NCBI RefSeq assembly: GCF_963675165.1
Contig: NC_087381.1
Location: forward strand, 4,341,378-4,405,377
Reading direction: 5' to 3'
Length of the DNA stretch: 64,000 nucleotides
From: Halichondria panicea
Taxonomy: Eukaryota; Porifera; Demospongiae; Suberitida; Halichondriidae
Shown here: positions 1 to 15,300 of the stretch, piece by piece
How positions within the stretch are numbered: position 1 is the first letter of the stretch
Layout: every line of letters begins with the position of its first letter
The notes under the pieces: generated by a model
Told to the model about the DNA's origin: nothing
Database searches by the model: none
What the model saw: only the letters and a program-made list of their open reading frames with translations
Made by a program: the position numbers and the translations under genes

Positions 1-19
1 CTCTCTCTTTCTCATACAG

Positions 20-3000
20 GATGCGCTCATCATCTCCCATACCTCTGTCAACTCTGGTCCCCCACAGGTTGGGGGGATAAAGACACCCAACACTCCTCGT
101 CTGACCGTTTCCAACGTAACCTTTGCAAACTTTGATCTCCCTACGACCTCTTGCCTCAGGGCATGCTCACACTGTAAGGTTCGACAAGGCGGATTTCAGG
201 TATGGTTTGAGGGACTGTCCTTTGTCGGAGGGTCGGCCAATCACAAGACAGCATTCCAATGGGAGTGGGAGGTATGTATTCATCGTACATACCATATAGC
301 GAGTAATTCGTTGGTGCAAATTTTCATACGAACGACCCATTTAAATATTTCGTAATTTTCGTACAGCTTAGTAGTAACGTTGAATCTAGAATAATTTCGT
401 AGTTTTAACTTTTGTATGATGCTCTTCAATACGAAATCTACGAACATTTCCACATGAAAATAACCCTGGTATTCATTATTCATAGCCAGAATACAACGTT
501 GCACATTGTAGGCTTCCCATAACACTTACTCATAATTTCAGACTTTGGACAATAATAGAGTATTATGTCCTTCATTGCAGGTACTATTCAAGGACCTGGA
601 TGGTACCCTGACCGACCTTCCTGGAGGAGGGTGGGTACTCCCAAACAGCCCCCTCAATCCCCCACAGTTCTGCACCCCCTCCCTGCCCGAGTTCAGTGTC
701 GACATGTCTACCATCAATGGTACAGTGTGCAGTGGGGACATCAACTTCCTCAGGATGGCTTGGAACAGAGCTGAGCCTCTGGTATGTATAGTTCATAGAT
801 CTAGAGTATATACATGTGCTCTAATGTCACCTGCATTGATGTTGCACTGTACTAGGGCTACGAGGCCCCCAACGAGCTATTATTTCAAAGTTAACGTTCT
901 TGCCACTTGAATTTTGGTCTTCAACGAATCGCATTAAAAAATACAATTACATACATGTATGTCTCTTGATTCAGAAACCTTTTTTGTGTTCTTGCACTGC
1001 ATACAATGTTTCATTGACTCAGTAAAAAATCCTTTGTCTTGTATTTGGATACTTTTCACTTCCCCTTTTGTGGAAAGGGATTCAAGCAATATTAATGCAG
1101 CATCATAATTATTACGGAGTGTCCATTATTAGATAGTATATTAACTGAGCGACTCTCTATACTCTCATGCAGGCTACTCTTAGGGGGGTAAGTGTGAATG
1201 CAAGCAATCAGTTCGGTAGCAGCATTATTCCTTGGAGGCATTATCGTCTGACCCACCTGGACGGTTACATGTTCACCATGCCTGATGGCTATGATCACAC
1301 TCTAGTCTGGGAGACCCCCCTGGAACACAGGTTGGCATAGAGAAAGACTGATTTCGTAACCTTGTATTGTATGTGATTACAATGTCTGGCTAATGCATAC
1401 TCATAGAAATCAGGTTTGATTAACACTTCCCTCTATAATATTTTACAGAGTTGACCACACATCCTACAAGGCTGGTGTATATGGAATCATACCGAACAGT
1501 CGACTGTGGGTGACCCATCAGTTCATACAGACACCAGACCATGTCAATGTGGGGGATAATCTAGAACCCACCCCCCATGGAGAACTACCACTGGACTCCG
1601 ATCCATTGTTGTGAGTCAAAAGTACAGTTATGCATGCAAGTTGCATCTGCAGCTGTACACAGTGTGACTCTTAATATATTGAATGTATAGAGAATTTTAA
1701 GTATAGGAGCTTGGGGCATGCATGCATTCTTATTCCAGATGATGACACATGACTGTACTTATTATATAAGTGCGTAGGAGGTTTGTAGATTAGTGCCGGC
1801 ATGGTATTCAGCAGCACTAGACAGCTTACAGTTTTATATACTATATGTACATTAATTATAACACCTCAAAGTAATGATACAAAGGGCTTGGAGATTACAT
1901 TTCCCTGTAATTTGAATGGTACCAGTCTCTTACTCACTCCTTGATGCATGCAGTTCTTGGCACCTCGAGAATGAGACCGACCCCAATGCGGTCACCTACC
2001 TGATCACCGGGCAAAACCTCACTGATCAAAACAACGACATCACATTCAACTACCTCTACGAACCCTGCCCAGTCACGGGCTGCCCACCTCCTGCCATCGA
2101 CTATGGACCCTACGAAACATTGTACGTATCTGTAGTTGCAGAACATTAATCCATTTCTAGGTATACTGTACATGCCAGAGTTGAATACTATAGCTCACAC
2201 ACATCCTGCTCCATCTTTCTTACAATTCCACTTTGAACCCTAGGCTACCTAAAAAGTGTGCAATCCGCACATAACACATAATACCCACTTCACATAATTA
2301 TACCCTCACTATCATTATATACCACCCCAGTCAACGAGTGTGGAGCAACCCCGAACACTGGCCCTCTGGCATAGTCCCCCAGGAAGGGGAGGACGTTATC
2401 ATCTCCTCTCGATGGAGGATGCTCCTTGATGTGACTCCGCCCACACTCCACCGAGTGTACATACTAGGAGAGCTTATCTTTGAGGATGCAAGAGACTACA
2501 ATTTTACAGCAGATCTGGTGGGTTGGTGTTTCGGCTATTATTATAGCAGACAGTTTTTACTAAGACATCAGCCAATGCCGTAGTGCACAGTGTAAAAATA
2601 AACTGATTATGGTGATGGCAATACAGATTTACATTGCGCTGCACTTTAGCTACATAGTGTATTTGTGACCTTTTTACCACTCTGTAGATCCTGATCCAAG
2701 GTGAGATGGCTAGGGTCTTCATAGGTACCGAGGAACAGCCGTTCACTCATCGTGTGGTGATCACTCTGAACGGACTCAGGAATGACGTCCCACTACGTCT
2801 ATCAAGGAGACTGCAGTTTGGATCAAAGGGGATTGGAGTGTTCGGAAATGTGAGCAGAAAATGTGTTGCATGGGTTTAAACTTTTATTTTGGTGCATGTT
2901 TAGAATAATACTTTATTTGTAATTATACTATCGTTATTTTCAATAGTTTATAAATGTGGTAATACTTGCTTCTGTACACACAGTTGCCTAATACATACTT

Positions 3001-6000
3001 TTTTCGTTTCTCTTTACAGTTCACAATTCATGGTGTTTCCAAGACAACCTGGACTCGTCTCAGTGCTAACACCCCAGCTGGTAGTGGCACTCTACAACTG
3101 CAGGGGAATGCCTACCCCAATTGGGGGGTTGGTGATGAAATTGTCATCGCCCCCTCGAGTTGGGAGCCGACTGAGTCGGAGATAAGGACCATCTCCAGTT
3201 ACGATAGATCCACAGGTATGAGAAAAGTGTGTACACACCTATATACATGTATATTATAGTATCTTGTGATACCGTAAATTAATGCTATGACTGACTTTCT
3301 TTTGAACTCCATAGCTAATTTTAAGCATTATAATTATTATAAGCGTATACCTTTTAAGTGTATATAATTGAACAATTATGCAGTGGCTTGAAGGGCCATA
3401 GCATGAGTAGTTTTTGACTGCAACCGATCAATATGGCTGTGTGTATCAAACTATCATGATCACATGCGTTCACCCACTACACAGGTACTGTCACACTAAG
3501 CGAGCCACTTGAATATGACCACCTGTTACAACCATTCTTGGAGCAGTCAGACATAAACGCTGCTGATCCCCCTCTAGTGGCCACTCCGTGGTGGGGGGAT
3601 GGAGGAATGATGGCCCCTGAAGTGGGGCTGCTCTCTCACAACATTGTCATTCAAGGTGAGGTCTATCAAACTGAGACAACTATACATTTCCTGTGCCCAT
3701 GTATTTCATAGAATTTCGCTTTGTATCAAAAAACTTGGCTCTCTTATCGCCATGCATGAATGTTTCTCCGTTTGCAGGAGGAGAGGACCCAAGTGAGCCT
3801 TTGGAGCAGAACCACTACGGCTGCAGGATACTAGTGGGAGAGTACTTCAGTGGACGGTTTGTGTATAATGGCAGACTCAAAATCGACTCAGTTGAGATAC
3901 GCAATTGTGGCCAGGGTGGCTACTTTTCACCCAGAGATCCTCGCTATTCTATAGCATTTGCAAATAGTTTTGAGACTTCTGCAGGAAGTTATATCAGGAG
4001 GTGCTCCATTCATCATGGCTACAATACTGCTATCGGAGTTCACTCATCATATGGAATCGAAATCTCACAGAATGTGATATGGAGGACTGTGGATTCTGGA
4101 ATTAAAGTTGGCGGTCGTGATAATGTGGTCATGGATAACCTTGCAATGTTGACATCCACCATTCAACCCAATAGGTGAGAGTACGTACGTTGCATATTCC
4201 AGGTACACCAGTATATACGTAATAATTATGATACCTCATGATGCCCTCTCTTGGTAGCCTCCAGCTTAGTACCCGATTGATTTATGATTGTTTGAATAGT
4301 CTATAGACTATACACTATTTATGGGGTGCCATTTGTGTCAAAATTAATATAAATTGCACGTACATCATAAATGAATACATATATATATAAATGCAGGTGG
4401 TGCATATGATATGCAGATGCCCCATATGTAAATGCAGCATGTGCATATAGCAAATGCAGCACATACATTTGTATATGTACCTGATATATATAAATGCAGC
4501 AGTCCCATATAATAATTATATGCAGCAGTCCCATATAATAAGTGCAGCAGTCCCATATAATATATGCAGCAGTCGCATATAATAAATGCAGCAGCGTCAT
4601 ATAATAAATGCAGCAGTCCCATATAATAAATGCAGCAGTCCCATATAATAAATGCAGCAGCATCATATAATATATGCGGCAGCCTCATATAATAAATGCA
4701 GCAGTCGCATATAATAAATGCAGCAGTCCCATATAATAAATGCAGCAGTCGCATATAATTATAGCAAAGATTGGGTAATGATCGTCCATTATTTTTGTTA
4801 AAAAGGATCGATGCCAAAGTCCAAGTCTAAAATTAATGGCTGCATCAGGAGAGCCTTGCAGCAGAGCTCTCTTCTCACTCTTGCAGCTACCAATAGCTAT
4901 ATAGCGTTCTATAGTGCAGAGCTATATATAGCTACTATAAGTATAGAGTAGCAACATGCACTCACCATGGGCAAGTTTTTCTACGCACTCTTCTTAAAAG
5001 GCTGCAATGGCATTGCAAGTAAGCAACACTTAGCATAACTCGAGAACGAAGCATTATAATTATATACACTCCAGAAAACATGACTAGAAGGCCTATAGAA
5101 ACTCTTACTTGCACTTCATTGATCCTTGAGCAGCTAGTCTACACACAAGACACATAAACACACTACTGTATACCCATGCGCATGCGCACCAAGGCATAAT
5201 TATTATATGCGGCTGCTGTATTTATTATATGCGACTGCTGCATTTATTATATGCGACTGCTGCATTTATTATATGACGCTGCTACATATAATTATTATAA
5301 TTATGACTACATATATTATATGCGACTGCTGCATTTATTATATGACGCTGCTACATATATTATATGGAACTGCTGCATATATTATATGGGACTGCTGCAT
5401 ATATTATATGACGCTGCTACATATATTATATGACGCTGCTACATATATTATATGTGACTGCTGCATTTATTATATGGGACTGCTGCATATATTATATGGG
5501 ACTGCTGCATTTATATATATCAGGTACATATACAAATGTATGTGCTGCATTTGTATATGCAACCACTTCATTTGCTATATGCACATGCTGCATATCATAT
5601 GCACCACCTGCATTTATATATGTATTCATTTATGATGTACGTGCAATTTGTATTAATTTTGACACAAATGGCACCCCATACTATATACAATGTATTCTAC
5701 TATTGAGTTTAACATTGTGCATTGCCTGTCATCATCACTCCTCGGTACCAATAATACTTACATATTTACGCACACAGCCCACCAGATAACCATTCTGTTG
5801 ACTTCCCTGCTACCTTTGACGTGGACGGTAGTAACGTAGTTCGTGGCAATGCAGCAGCTGGCTCCAACAGGATTGCATTCCGATACGCAGGGGAACCTTG
5901 CCTCGAGGACAACACTGCACCGACCTATGAGCAGGTATATAATTATTTTGTGTAGCAACTTAAGAAAAATAATTTGTAGATTGTTTGCCTCTCGCTTGAT

Positions 6001-6266
6001 ATCGATAAAAGTGTATGCTACATGTAACTTAGACGCATTAAATGTGTAGCCACAAACTAAAACTTCTGATGTGTCATTAAAATTGTGTACATAATTATTA
6101 GGCAGTTTGTGGTATACTGCAGTAGCTTTCTCGCTTAAATCTGTAGTTATGTGCACTTAGATACTAGTTGATAAGATCTACATGGGAAGTACATGGCCAT
6201 GGGAAGTACATGCATGGGAAAAGTGCCTCAGAGCAGGTATACTATGGGACTTAGCAATTTACTATG

Positions 6267-6338
<72 letters not shown>

Positions 6339-9300
6339 GACTTAGCAATTTACTTAGTATACCTAGTATTCCGTAATTGTATTATAGTCAAGCTTCGAGG
6401 GCAAGGTTTGCGCATCTAGTATCTAAATGAGTAGACACTGTTTTATCGGTATTCATTTAGAAGCCCTCAGCCACTTTAGTACCCTCGCTATACACTCAGG
6501 ATACTAAATCAGTGCCTTTGGGCTTCTATATCCCATAGACCCCTCCAAAACATATGTAGATGACTTTGCTCCTCCTCATAGGCCATGTTCTGGGACAACA
6601 CTGCACATAGTGGCCTGATAGGACTTGTAGTGCTTGGCTTACCAAGGGACTGTACTGCCATTGGTGGATTTACTGCCACGCTTCAGTGGAACTATGGCGT
6701 ATTCTCATCTACTGCATCGTCATTGGTCGCCACTCACCTCAAGATAGGGGTCGGCAAAGTGGGCGTGAACTTGAATGTGTTTGGACCAAATCCTGTGGCT
6801 CATCTGCGCGGGAACAAGTTCATCTCCATCAGTGGTGAGTTACAGTGTATGTGCATCATCCACCAAAAATTAATGTATGTAGTTCAGTACTATATGAAGT
6901 GCTGCACTTGAGCATGCACACCGGCCGGGGCATAATTAACAACAAGGTATGCTCGTGTGACGTGTTTGTGTGTGTGTGTGTGGATGTAGGCTTTTAGCCA
7001 ATTTTCTTGGATTTTGACTCAGATTTTGCAAACTAAGTAGTCTCCAGTTACGGCTAGTTTGCTTAAAAGCCCTCTTCAGACTTGGCAAAATCAGCAACTT
7101 AGTAGGTATCTCTAGATCTGCAGTAGAGCGCAGCAGTTTCCGGAGTGATTAAAAAGCTGAAAAGTTCCAATAATGAGCTGACATTGCATCATTATTACAT
7201 CAATGTTGCGTGTGCCTGTCTACCACGTGTTGAAAATTTAGTATGGACCTAACTTTTAGCATCCTTTTTAGCAACAATCATTTATATCACCGAGGCATCC
7301 GCACCTGTAGTGCTAAATGTCAGGGGCGGATCTAGGGGTGGGGTTGCAACCTACCAAACACTCTGCGACCATATTCAATGATGTAGTGGCGTAGGAAGCA
7401 TGCACTCCCTTACCTCAAGCTACCTTACTTTACCGGGTGCCAGGCCATGCAGCTACGGTTGCCATAAACAGCTACACTAAGATTTTTGTTAGCAAATTTT
7501 CTGTGCTGTATTTGTGTCATGTATAATTAAATGGGCCTTGTTCCACAACCCTACCATTGTTAATTTCCTGGACCCGGCCCTAAAATAATGTACCCTTTCA
7601 TATATATCTCATTTGCACTTTGATGTACATGTTTAATTATCACATCGGCACTTCTAAGAGTCTCTTCTGTACTTATAGAGTCTTGCACATAATACAATCT
7701 ACTTGGTACACACAGTACATGTCAGTTCTTTTTGTGGGTCATAGGGTCCACATGGTAGGCCAGTACAGGTAGCCTCCACATGATAGAACAGTGCACCATC
7801 GGTGCTTACTGCGCTCCCTGGTACTCTGTCAGGGGATTGGTCGACACATTCGAACATGGTGCGATAGTGGGTGCTAGTATGATAAGCTGACATCAGATAT
7901 CCATTGTATTCAAGGGTCCAAGTTGTTGGGCACTCCATTCGAGCTGGTAGCATTAGTGATGATACTCTCGTGGAAACATAGCAAACGGCACAAGGGACAT
8001 TGTGATCTTGAGCAGATGAAGATATAGGCCCACCACTGTGGAGTTGATATTCCGTTCCATAGAGAGGGCTCGAGCCTTGCACACCAGCTAGATAGTTGCC
8101 ATATTGAGGGTTATGTGGCATACACAAATAGTTTGCTCCACCCCCAGTATTTGAAAACCAACTTCCAGCCGCCATTCCATGATATAACAGCGCTGTCCCG
8201 GGCACAGAAGGACAAGATTTCTTCCCCCATCTTATGTAAGTAACCCCTCCGCTGGCTGGGCCAGGGAATCCTTGTTCCCCCTTGGTTCCTCTTGAACCTT
8301 TCTCCCCCTCCCTCCCGTCCCCGCCGTCTATACCTGGAGCTCCTGGCGTGCCCTGAGGGCCGTCTCTACCATCTCTACCACGGAGTATTTGTATGTAGGG
8401 GATGTTGGGAGACACCTCTGTGTTGTTGGACTTGACTGTTCCAACAGGGGAACCTGCATTGATCAACACATAATTAAGTTGGCAATGTAATTACAACTTA
8501 TTGCACGCCTGTCCTTACCTTGGATAATAGTGAAGCACTCTGAGAGTATGTAGAAACATACTATTTTTACTGCTGCTGTTTTCATTCTGATAAGTTATTC
8601 TGCATTGTGGATGTGCTACTTGAAACGTTGGCTTATTTATACTAATCTCTTGTTGACAACTGATCTCGGGTTGATGTGAACCTAATTAATTAAACACACA
8701 TGACTTGTTGTAGACAATCCTAGTGCCGAATATCTTATCTCCTGTACTACAATAACAATGCCAGGGTCGATCAAAAGTCCCCTTGACTAGTTTACTGGCA
8801 GCAAGCATTCGTATGACGCACACTATATACTCTCTTGTTGACAACAGGTTTATAGTTGTAGGGTTAGGGTTCATACGTAAATGCAATTCCCTAAAACTAC
8901 TATTCCACACGCAGACAATGCTATAGGGTTAATTAAAGGCCTGGACTAGTATGACTATTTCAATGACAATAATCAGTAATGTACACTGTACTTGTTGACG
9001 CCTCCAAACAGATCAATTTAGTATCACATTAGTCTGTGTTGGTGGTCATAATTATGTCACCGGGTTTTCACATTGCATGGTACATATCACACAAATAAGA
9101 GTCAATTTTGTTTCTTATACATGGTTTGCTCATTCTACTTACTGCACACAGACATGTCAGTTTTTTTGTGGGTCATCATAGTGTCTCTACATAATTTATG
9201 ATAGAATAGTACATCATTTGTATCGTACATGAGTTGATACTGGTTATTACCAAGGTGTGGCACATCAGAGTATATTCAAAAGTCCACAAGACAAGCCTCA

Positions 9301-12300
9301 CGTGAAGAAGTGTGAACTTATTGCGTCTAGATACCTAGTACCACAGTCAGGCACTCTAACGGTGTTGCTATGACGACAAAATCCACATCTACAAGTGTCC
9401 TGAAAAGAAGGCTAAATTACGGTGGCCCTGAGTTGAATGCCAACTAAAGTAGTCGTGCGTAGCCAAGTTATCACACCCGTCATCCTTGTTAACACATACA
9501 TGCATGACTGGCCATTTTTTTAATAGAGCGATGTTCAACTATTATTAGCCTGCATGTGTAGTTTATTACCAGGGTAATTGATTATAATAGTACCCTCTAA
9601 TAATTGCGGTAAATTTCACTCACTAGATTCTCTGCTGGTGGGCTCCCTTCCCGGGGAGACGTGTGTCACGAGAGCACCCTCCTTCATACCACCGTCCGTA
9701 TCATTCCACCCCGGCAACCTACAAATGGGAGTGATGATGTCGTCACTTAACCAGAAGAGGAGTAAGATGGACGGTACAGGGCCATGGCATCTCAGTGAGT
9801 TACTGTACATTGTTTTGTATTGACCATGACCATAAGGGGCAATGCTTCAAAATAAAGTTAAGATCTTGCACAAGTATCCCTTATATAGATTTCACTGTAT
9901 AAGTATGTTAGTAACCATGTATATATGCTCTACTAATTTTATACTCCACCCATACAGTGAAAGGTTACCCAGCCATCGACGGTGTGGTGCACATGGACCG
10001 AGTCTCGTTTGCACGCTTCACTGACTCGATTTGTGACTACAATACTGTTGCCATTGCCAATAACCCTTTGAGTGCTGATGCAGTGCATCCCATCTACATG
10101 ACTGGTACCAACAAGTTGAATGTTGGTATGAACAATCTGGCATTCTTCTATGAGCCGGATCCAGAGTGGATAGTACAAGAGGTATAGTCAATACTTATAC
10201 CCTTTGTAGTACTTATGTTTTATTCGTCACCCCTGGCTCTGTTTTTCGCCTCAAATTGATATACACAAAATTATGTCAGATTTCGTTTATCTCTATAATA
10301 ACAGTATTTTACAAAGCTCAATATTAATTTGTCAAAGCACAATCCACTAGTTACATCTAAATAACTGCTAAGTAGATACAATTATTGAAATAATGATGCT
10401 GTCTTATACCACTCTCTAGGACTGTGTTGATATGGACTGTGACGGTCCCAAGCACGCCCTGATTCGTGACAATGACGGGAGATTTGTGGGAACCTATCCC
10501 ACTCTCGGTTCAATCATACCATTTGCTGAACTAAGGTGAGGTGCACTTACTGTATCTATTTTGTCATCCTATGTTTGACTGAATTGCTGAGTGCATTGCA
10601 GTTTCTAGTCTCGATCAGCTTAATTAAGCTCTTTCATGCACGCATCATCTTGCTTGAATAAATCTATTTGCGTTGAGTTCAGCCCCAGAGTTCTATGGTC
10701 AATTATGCATGGTTACTTTACGTGGTTGACAGGTACGTCAGGGACTTCTACATAAAACTTGAATTGAATTGGTTGAAGCTTATCAGCTCTAAAGCATAAT
10801 TATAGGTAGAAGCGCTTATAAGAAGGTATGAGTTCAGTGATTGAACTATATGCATGTCTGTTGCATGTGGTCACCATCCCAGACTACGGTCACATTCACG
10901 GGAGCAAAGCATGCAACCTGTGTTAGCAGTAAGGCCACCTCAGCCAATGTTGGTGTGCCAAAGGAGCTAGGCCCGGGTGACCTATATAATACATTAACAT
11001 GTTTCACAGCTGAAGAACCAGTTATCAGTGTAATTATGTGCACACATGGCCAAAAGCACGTAGTACCAAATGACTACCTCTCTCTGTCCTTCCCTGTGCA
11101 GGTTTGCTAACTACAGTCATCGTGTGCCAGTGACCTGGTTGGCCCAGGAGGGGGAGAATGGAGCATTGGCTCTGCCCACTGATGTTGTACAGCACAGGGG
11201 AATAGCCAGGGGGGATACAGGGTGAATAAGCTGTGCATGCATGTGGCGTTGCTAAAATATGTTTCATAGATGTATGTAATCGTTAAACTGAAATGTGAGC
11301 CAGTTTATACTACTGTATGTTGCTATTGATGCTATACCCTGGAAATTAGGAATTAATGTAGTGGCTTTTGAGTTACTATACACCCCACACACATACAGTA
11401 ATCTTGACAGCAATGCCGGTGGATGTGAGTGGGTGGAGTCTTGGCAGGGCTACCGCTGTAAGAATATGACCCATCACATGTTAGTCATTGAGAGCCTTGA
11501 TGAGGATACGGAGACGAGACGTCTGTCTCCTCTGGCACTCAACGGGGGGAACACTGGAGCAGGGCATTACACTGACCTGATCAATGGACCCATGGATCAC
11601 GGTGAGGGGTGTGTGCGTGTAGTTTGAAGCGTTTTTATATATAGCATCTGTAACAGTATACTGCTAGTTGTACATTGACTCGTTATTATACTATAGCAAG
11701 TGCATTTTCTCAAACTTGACCCAACATCTATTCGGTAGCTTCAACGTTATAGCATGTCATGAGAATCCATGCATATCGATGTCTTTTTACTTTGAGTGCA
11801 ATATACTGTTCCAGGATGGTGTGTGTACTACACTTGCTTGAAGAGATTGTCGACATTCTTCACCATTGTCGCCGTGGGAACAGATTACTGTGTGTGGATG
11901 ACAGGGTCACCTCCCACACAATTGAGATTCCATCTCCTCAACGCTGGGCCGGATGATTCCATTCGAATGTGCATCTTCTTTAAGGATACTAGGAGGAAAG
12001 ATGTTTACAAGGTATACATAATTATCTTTATACGAGTAGTCTACTGATTCTCTGTAATTCACAACCCCTACTCAATAATGCCATCTATTAACAATTATTT
12101 CAGTCTTTCGTTGGCGAGTTAGTTCGAACCAAAAATTAATGTTGAGCTTTGTACATACGTATACAAGTTTTCAACTTTGTCAAAATCTCTTCCGTTTTCC
12201 AGAACAACATTTTCATTGAGCCTGAGAATGTGGAATACCTGGAAGAAGGCGGAGTCTTGCAGACGGACGGGTCATACAAGCCTAACAGGGATCGGTTCGG

Positions 12301-15300
12301 AGGGGCCAACTATTTTGAGAGGGAGTCGCAGATACTATACATGGTGCATGGGGGGTCGTGTTATTACAGGCATTAATTAAGATGCGCTCATCTTGAACAC
12401 AAAGTGCATGAATGGAAGCTCGTAATTATTTACTGAACACTTTCGATCAACTAAGTATTTTCAAAGATGCATGATTGACACTGCGGTGAAATGTTACGAG
12501 CTGTTTGACCTCTTGAGTAATATAATTATTGCATTAACGAAATCGTATTAGCTATAAGATGTCATTAATTAGCCCACAATTAATGCTCCACAGATTGTTC
12601 GTGGCAGTGACCCCGTTGAGATCCGGACGCCCCCTGTGGTGCAAGTGTCGCTCTCTCTTGCTGTCAGTCTTGACGATTTCTTCAATGTGGGGGAGCTCAT
12701 TAGGAACCTGGCATTTGTCCTCAAGATTGACCCAAACAAAATCAGAGTAGTCAAGTAAGTCTTACACAAGTCATAATTATAATCAGGCAAAGATTTCAAC
12801 TGTTTCGGGATGAAGGTTCAGACCCTTCTGTCCCTTTTTTATTGATAGCTACATTTTTATTTGCGTAAATCAAACATGTACGTTCCTTCCCTACAGGATT
12901 GTCTCCGAGAGCAGTGGTGCCCCTCGTAGTAGGCGGAGCTTATTGGCAGTGAATGAGTTCAACCAAACCACAATCACACTTGAGTTCGGAAATCCCCCTG
13001 CCGCCAATATTACTAGTACACCTCCTCCCACCATTGCCATGGAAATAATGATGGCCGGAGAGATGAACGACAGTGTGGATCTTGATGTACGTACCTACGT
13101 GCAATAAGTATATAAAACTGTGATACACTTAAAAGCTATATTCCCATCAATCTAGAGAGCTTACAACAGCAAGCCGGGAATCAGAATTGTATACTCAATT
13201 TCCAAATCATAATTACCCTATGCGTATAATTCTAGTTGTGGACGTGTTAAATTCTTATGACCAAAGGCCTTCTATTTCGAGTAAACCACTAAAAATATCG
13301 AAATCCATCCACAGGACCACACGACTGAAGATACTCCCCTGATTGGCACCAACCCGTTCAACGATGACCCCCCTGACTCAGTGGAGTCGTTCGCCGACAG
13401 CTTTAACGTCAGCGTAGTGGATTATGTAGAGGAAGTGGAGCTTTACGAGGAGGTGCTGGAAGAGGTAATGGAGATCAACGAGATTGCTGGGAGAGTCGTA
13501 GATCTGGTGAGTATACAGTTTCATCGGTACAATTTAAGCTGTCCTTTTGTTAGCAAATACGTATGTGTGTTGATCAATAACCTTGAACTGTCCAAAATCT
13601 AGAGTGAGGCTTCTATCTAGTAGAGTCCGTGTATCTAGCTAGGGACTCAGGGTGCTCAAGCATCATCTTAACAATTAATTAAGTATCTGATTACTGAGCA
13701 TCATAATTATATTATATATAGCTATAGATTGAAAGAAGCTTTTGCATGTCTATATGATTGAGCTATATAGACCACATTTACTACATCTACTGCATTTCCT
13801 AGAAATGCCACTGCACATCAATATAATTACTACCGAACTAGACAAGTAGATATGTACTCAGTTCCGCTAACAAGAATAATACTGTACCATTCCTGTTAGT
13901 GGATCGAATTTGTAGTTTGCAGGATTATATAATTATTGTGTTTAAAACTGTTTTAAAAAACTGCAGGTTCTAACTGGAGGCATAGTGAATGTCACCAATG
14001 CAACAGTGACTGGACTCTCGGTTGTACCAGCCACACCCCCTCCTTCTCCAATACCCCCTGTCATACCTCCAGTGTACGAGAATGCCACCACTGACAAGGG
14101 AGATCCTGTAATCATCCCAGTGGAGGAGATAATTGAATCTCCCACGGTGGCAACTGGATCAGGGGAGAGCAGTACCGATACCACGGTAACAATTGACTTC
14201 GTCATCCCCACGGAGATGAGAGTCACTTTGGAACCTCGGGAAGGGGTACGTCTATAAGATGCAGTCATTCAGCCATTCTGTTTCAAATCAAGTTATAGAA
14301 TTCTGCTTACCTAAAAATGGCCCATTAGGAATCCTGCCATTCAATTCCTGGCACTTCCAATTATAAGAAAGCAACTTCTTATCCACTTTATAGTATAAAA
14401 TAGCGTAGCGTGCTTCAATTCATAATAGCTATATATAATTAAGTCACTTGATTTCAGTAGATTAAACATCATTCTTTGTACGTGTACATTGTAACTGATA
14501 TCACTTTCATTTAATATCATTTTCTGCCCTCAGACGAGCCACCTTGTTCACGTAACAGTTACAGTGTTTGATGACCAGGGTAGACCTGTGGAGAACCTGG
14601 GTCTGGCCAACGTCAATCCATGGACCTGTCAGGCCACTCTACTGCATCCTCTAGGAGACAAGGCATCGGAGTAAGTCACAGTGTACTCTAAATAAAAGGG
14701 TCAGTTTCGGTAATAGCCGTGGTGTTTTGGCATTCGCAAAGGGGGCTCCATTGAACGAAGAGAAGCAATCAATGATTGCATGTGTCTTAGAATGCCCTCC
14801 AGTTTTGTAAAAGAAAACGTACCACCATAGCGATTGTGCCTCTACTAACTTGTAAATGCATGTAATCTAGGTTGCAAAGCAAACCATGTAAAAGGCTTAC
14901 CTTTGTACCACCTCCTCTTCAAATTAAGCTAACTCTCTCCCTACATGCAGTGTCCCCTTGCTTGGTGGAGTGACTCGTGTACAGTTTGTCAGAGGTGTAG
15001 CCGAATTCACACGTCTACGAGTGGACAGACCGGGACAAGGCCTCACACTCTCATTCCAAACAGTCCCGTCCAGATTCCAAGCCACCACGTCAGTCTCATT
15101 CCAGATCATAAATCCATTCCAAAACACAAGCCGAGAGAAGATAGGATTTACACTAGAGGGAGACACCTCTGCTCTACCAAGAGGGGAAGAGTTAAATGTC
15201 GCTGTGTTGAATGGACTCAGCCTGGCCATGGATGTAGACATTTCTAGGATTGAAAACATTACTGTTGAGGTGAGATCTATACTATTATATCGTGTATGTA

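Larger units (their letters stand above)
3778..6834 (+). other. Parallel beta-helix (PbH1) region exons
   Basis: Exons 10-12 read as short strand-turn repeats (SVEIRNCGQGG, RCSIHHGYNTAIGV, GIEISQNVIWRTVDSGI, NVVMDNLAML, GNAAAGSNRIAFRYAGEPC). This is typical of the right-handed beta-helix that follows a G8 domain in PKHD1L1 and CEMIP-type proteins. The intron between exons 10 and 11 is enlarged to 1.6 kb by a foldback element. Confidence 0.7.

Noticed and set aside
4490-4760. CRISPR-like regular repeats
   Set aside because: The 22-bp units are directly adjacent without unique spacers, in an animal intron, and are mirrored in the opposite arm.
4365-5789. Long frames with repeated IYYMGLLH-like peptides on both strands
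   Set aside because: They are translations of the 22-bp repeat of the foldback element; frames exist on both strands and mirror each other.
6182-6376. Frame rich in His-Thr repeats
   Set aside because: Translation of the (CA)n microsatellite.
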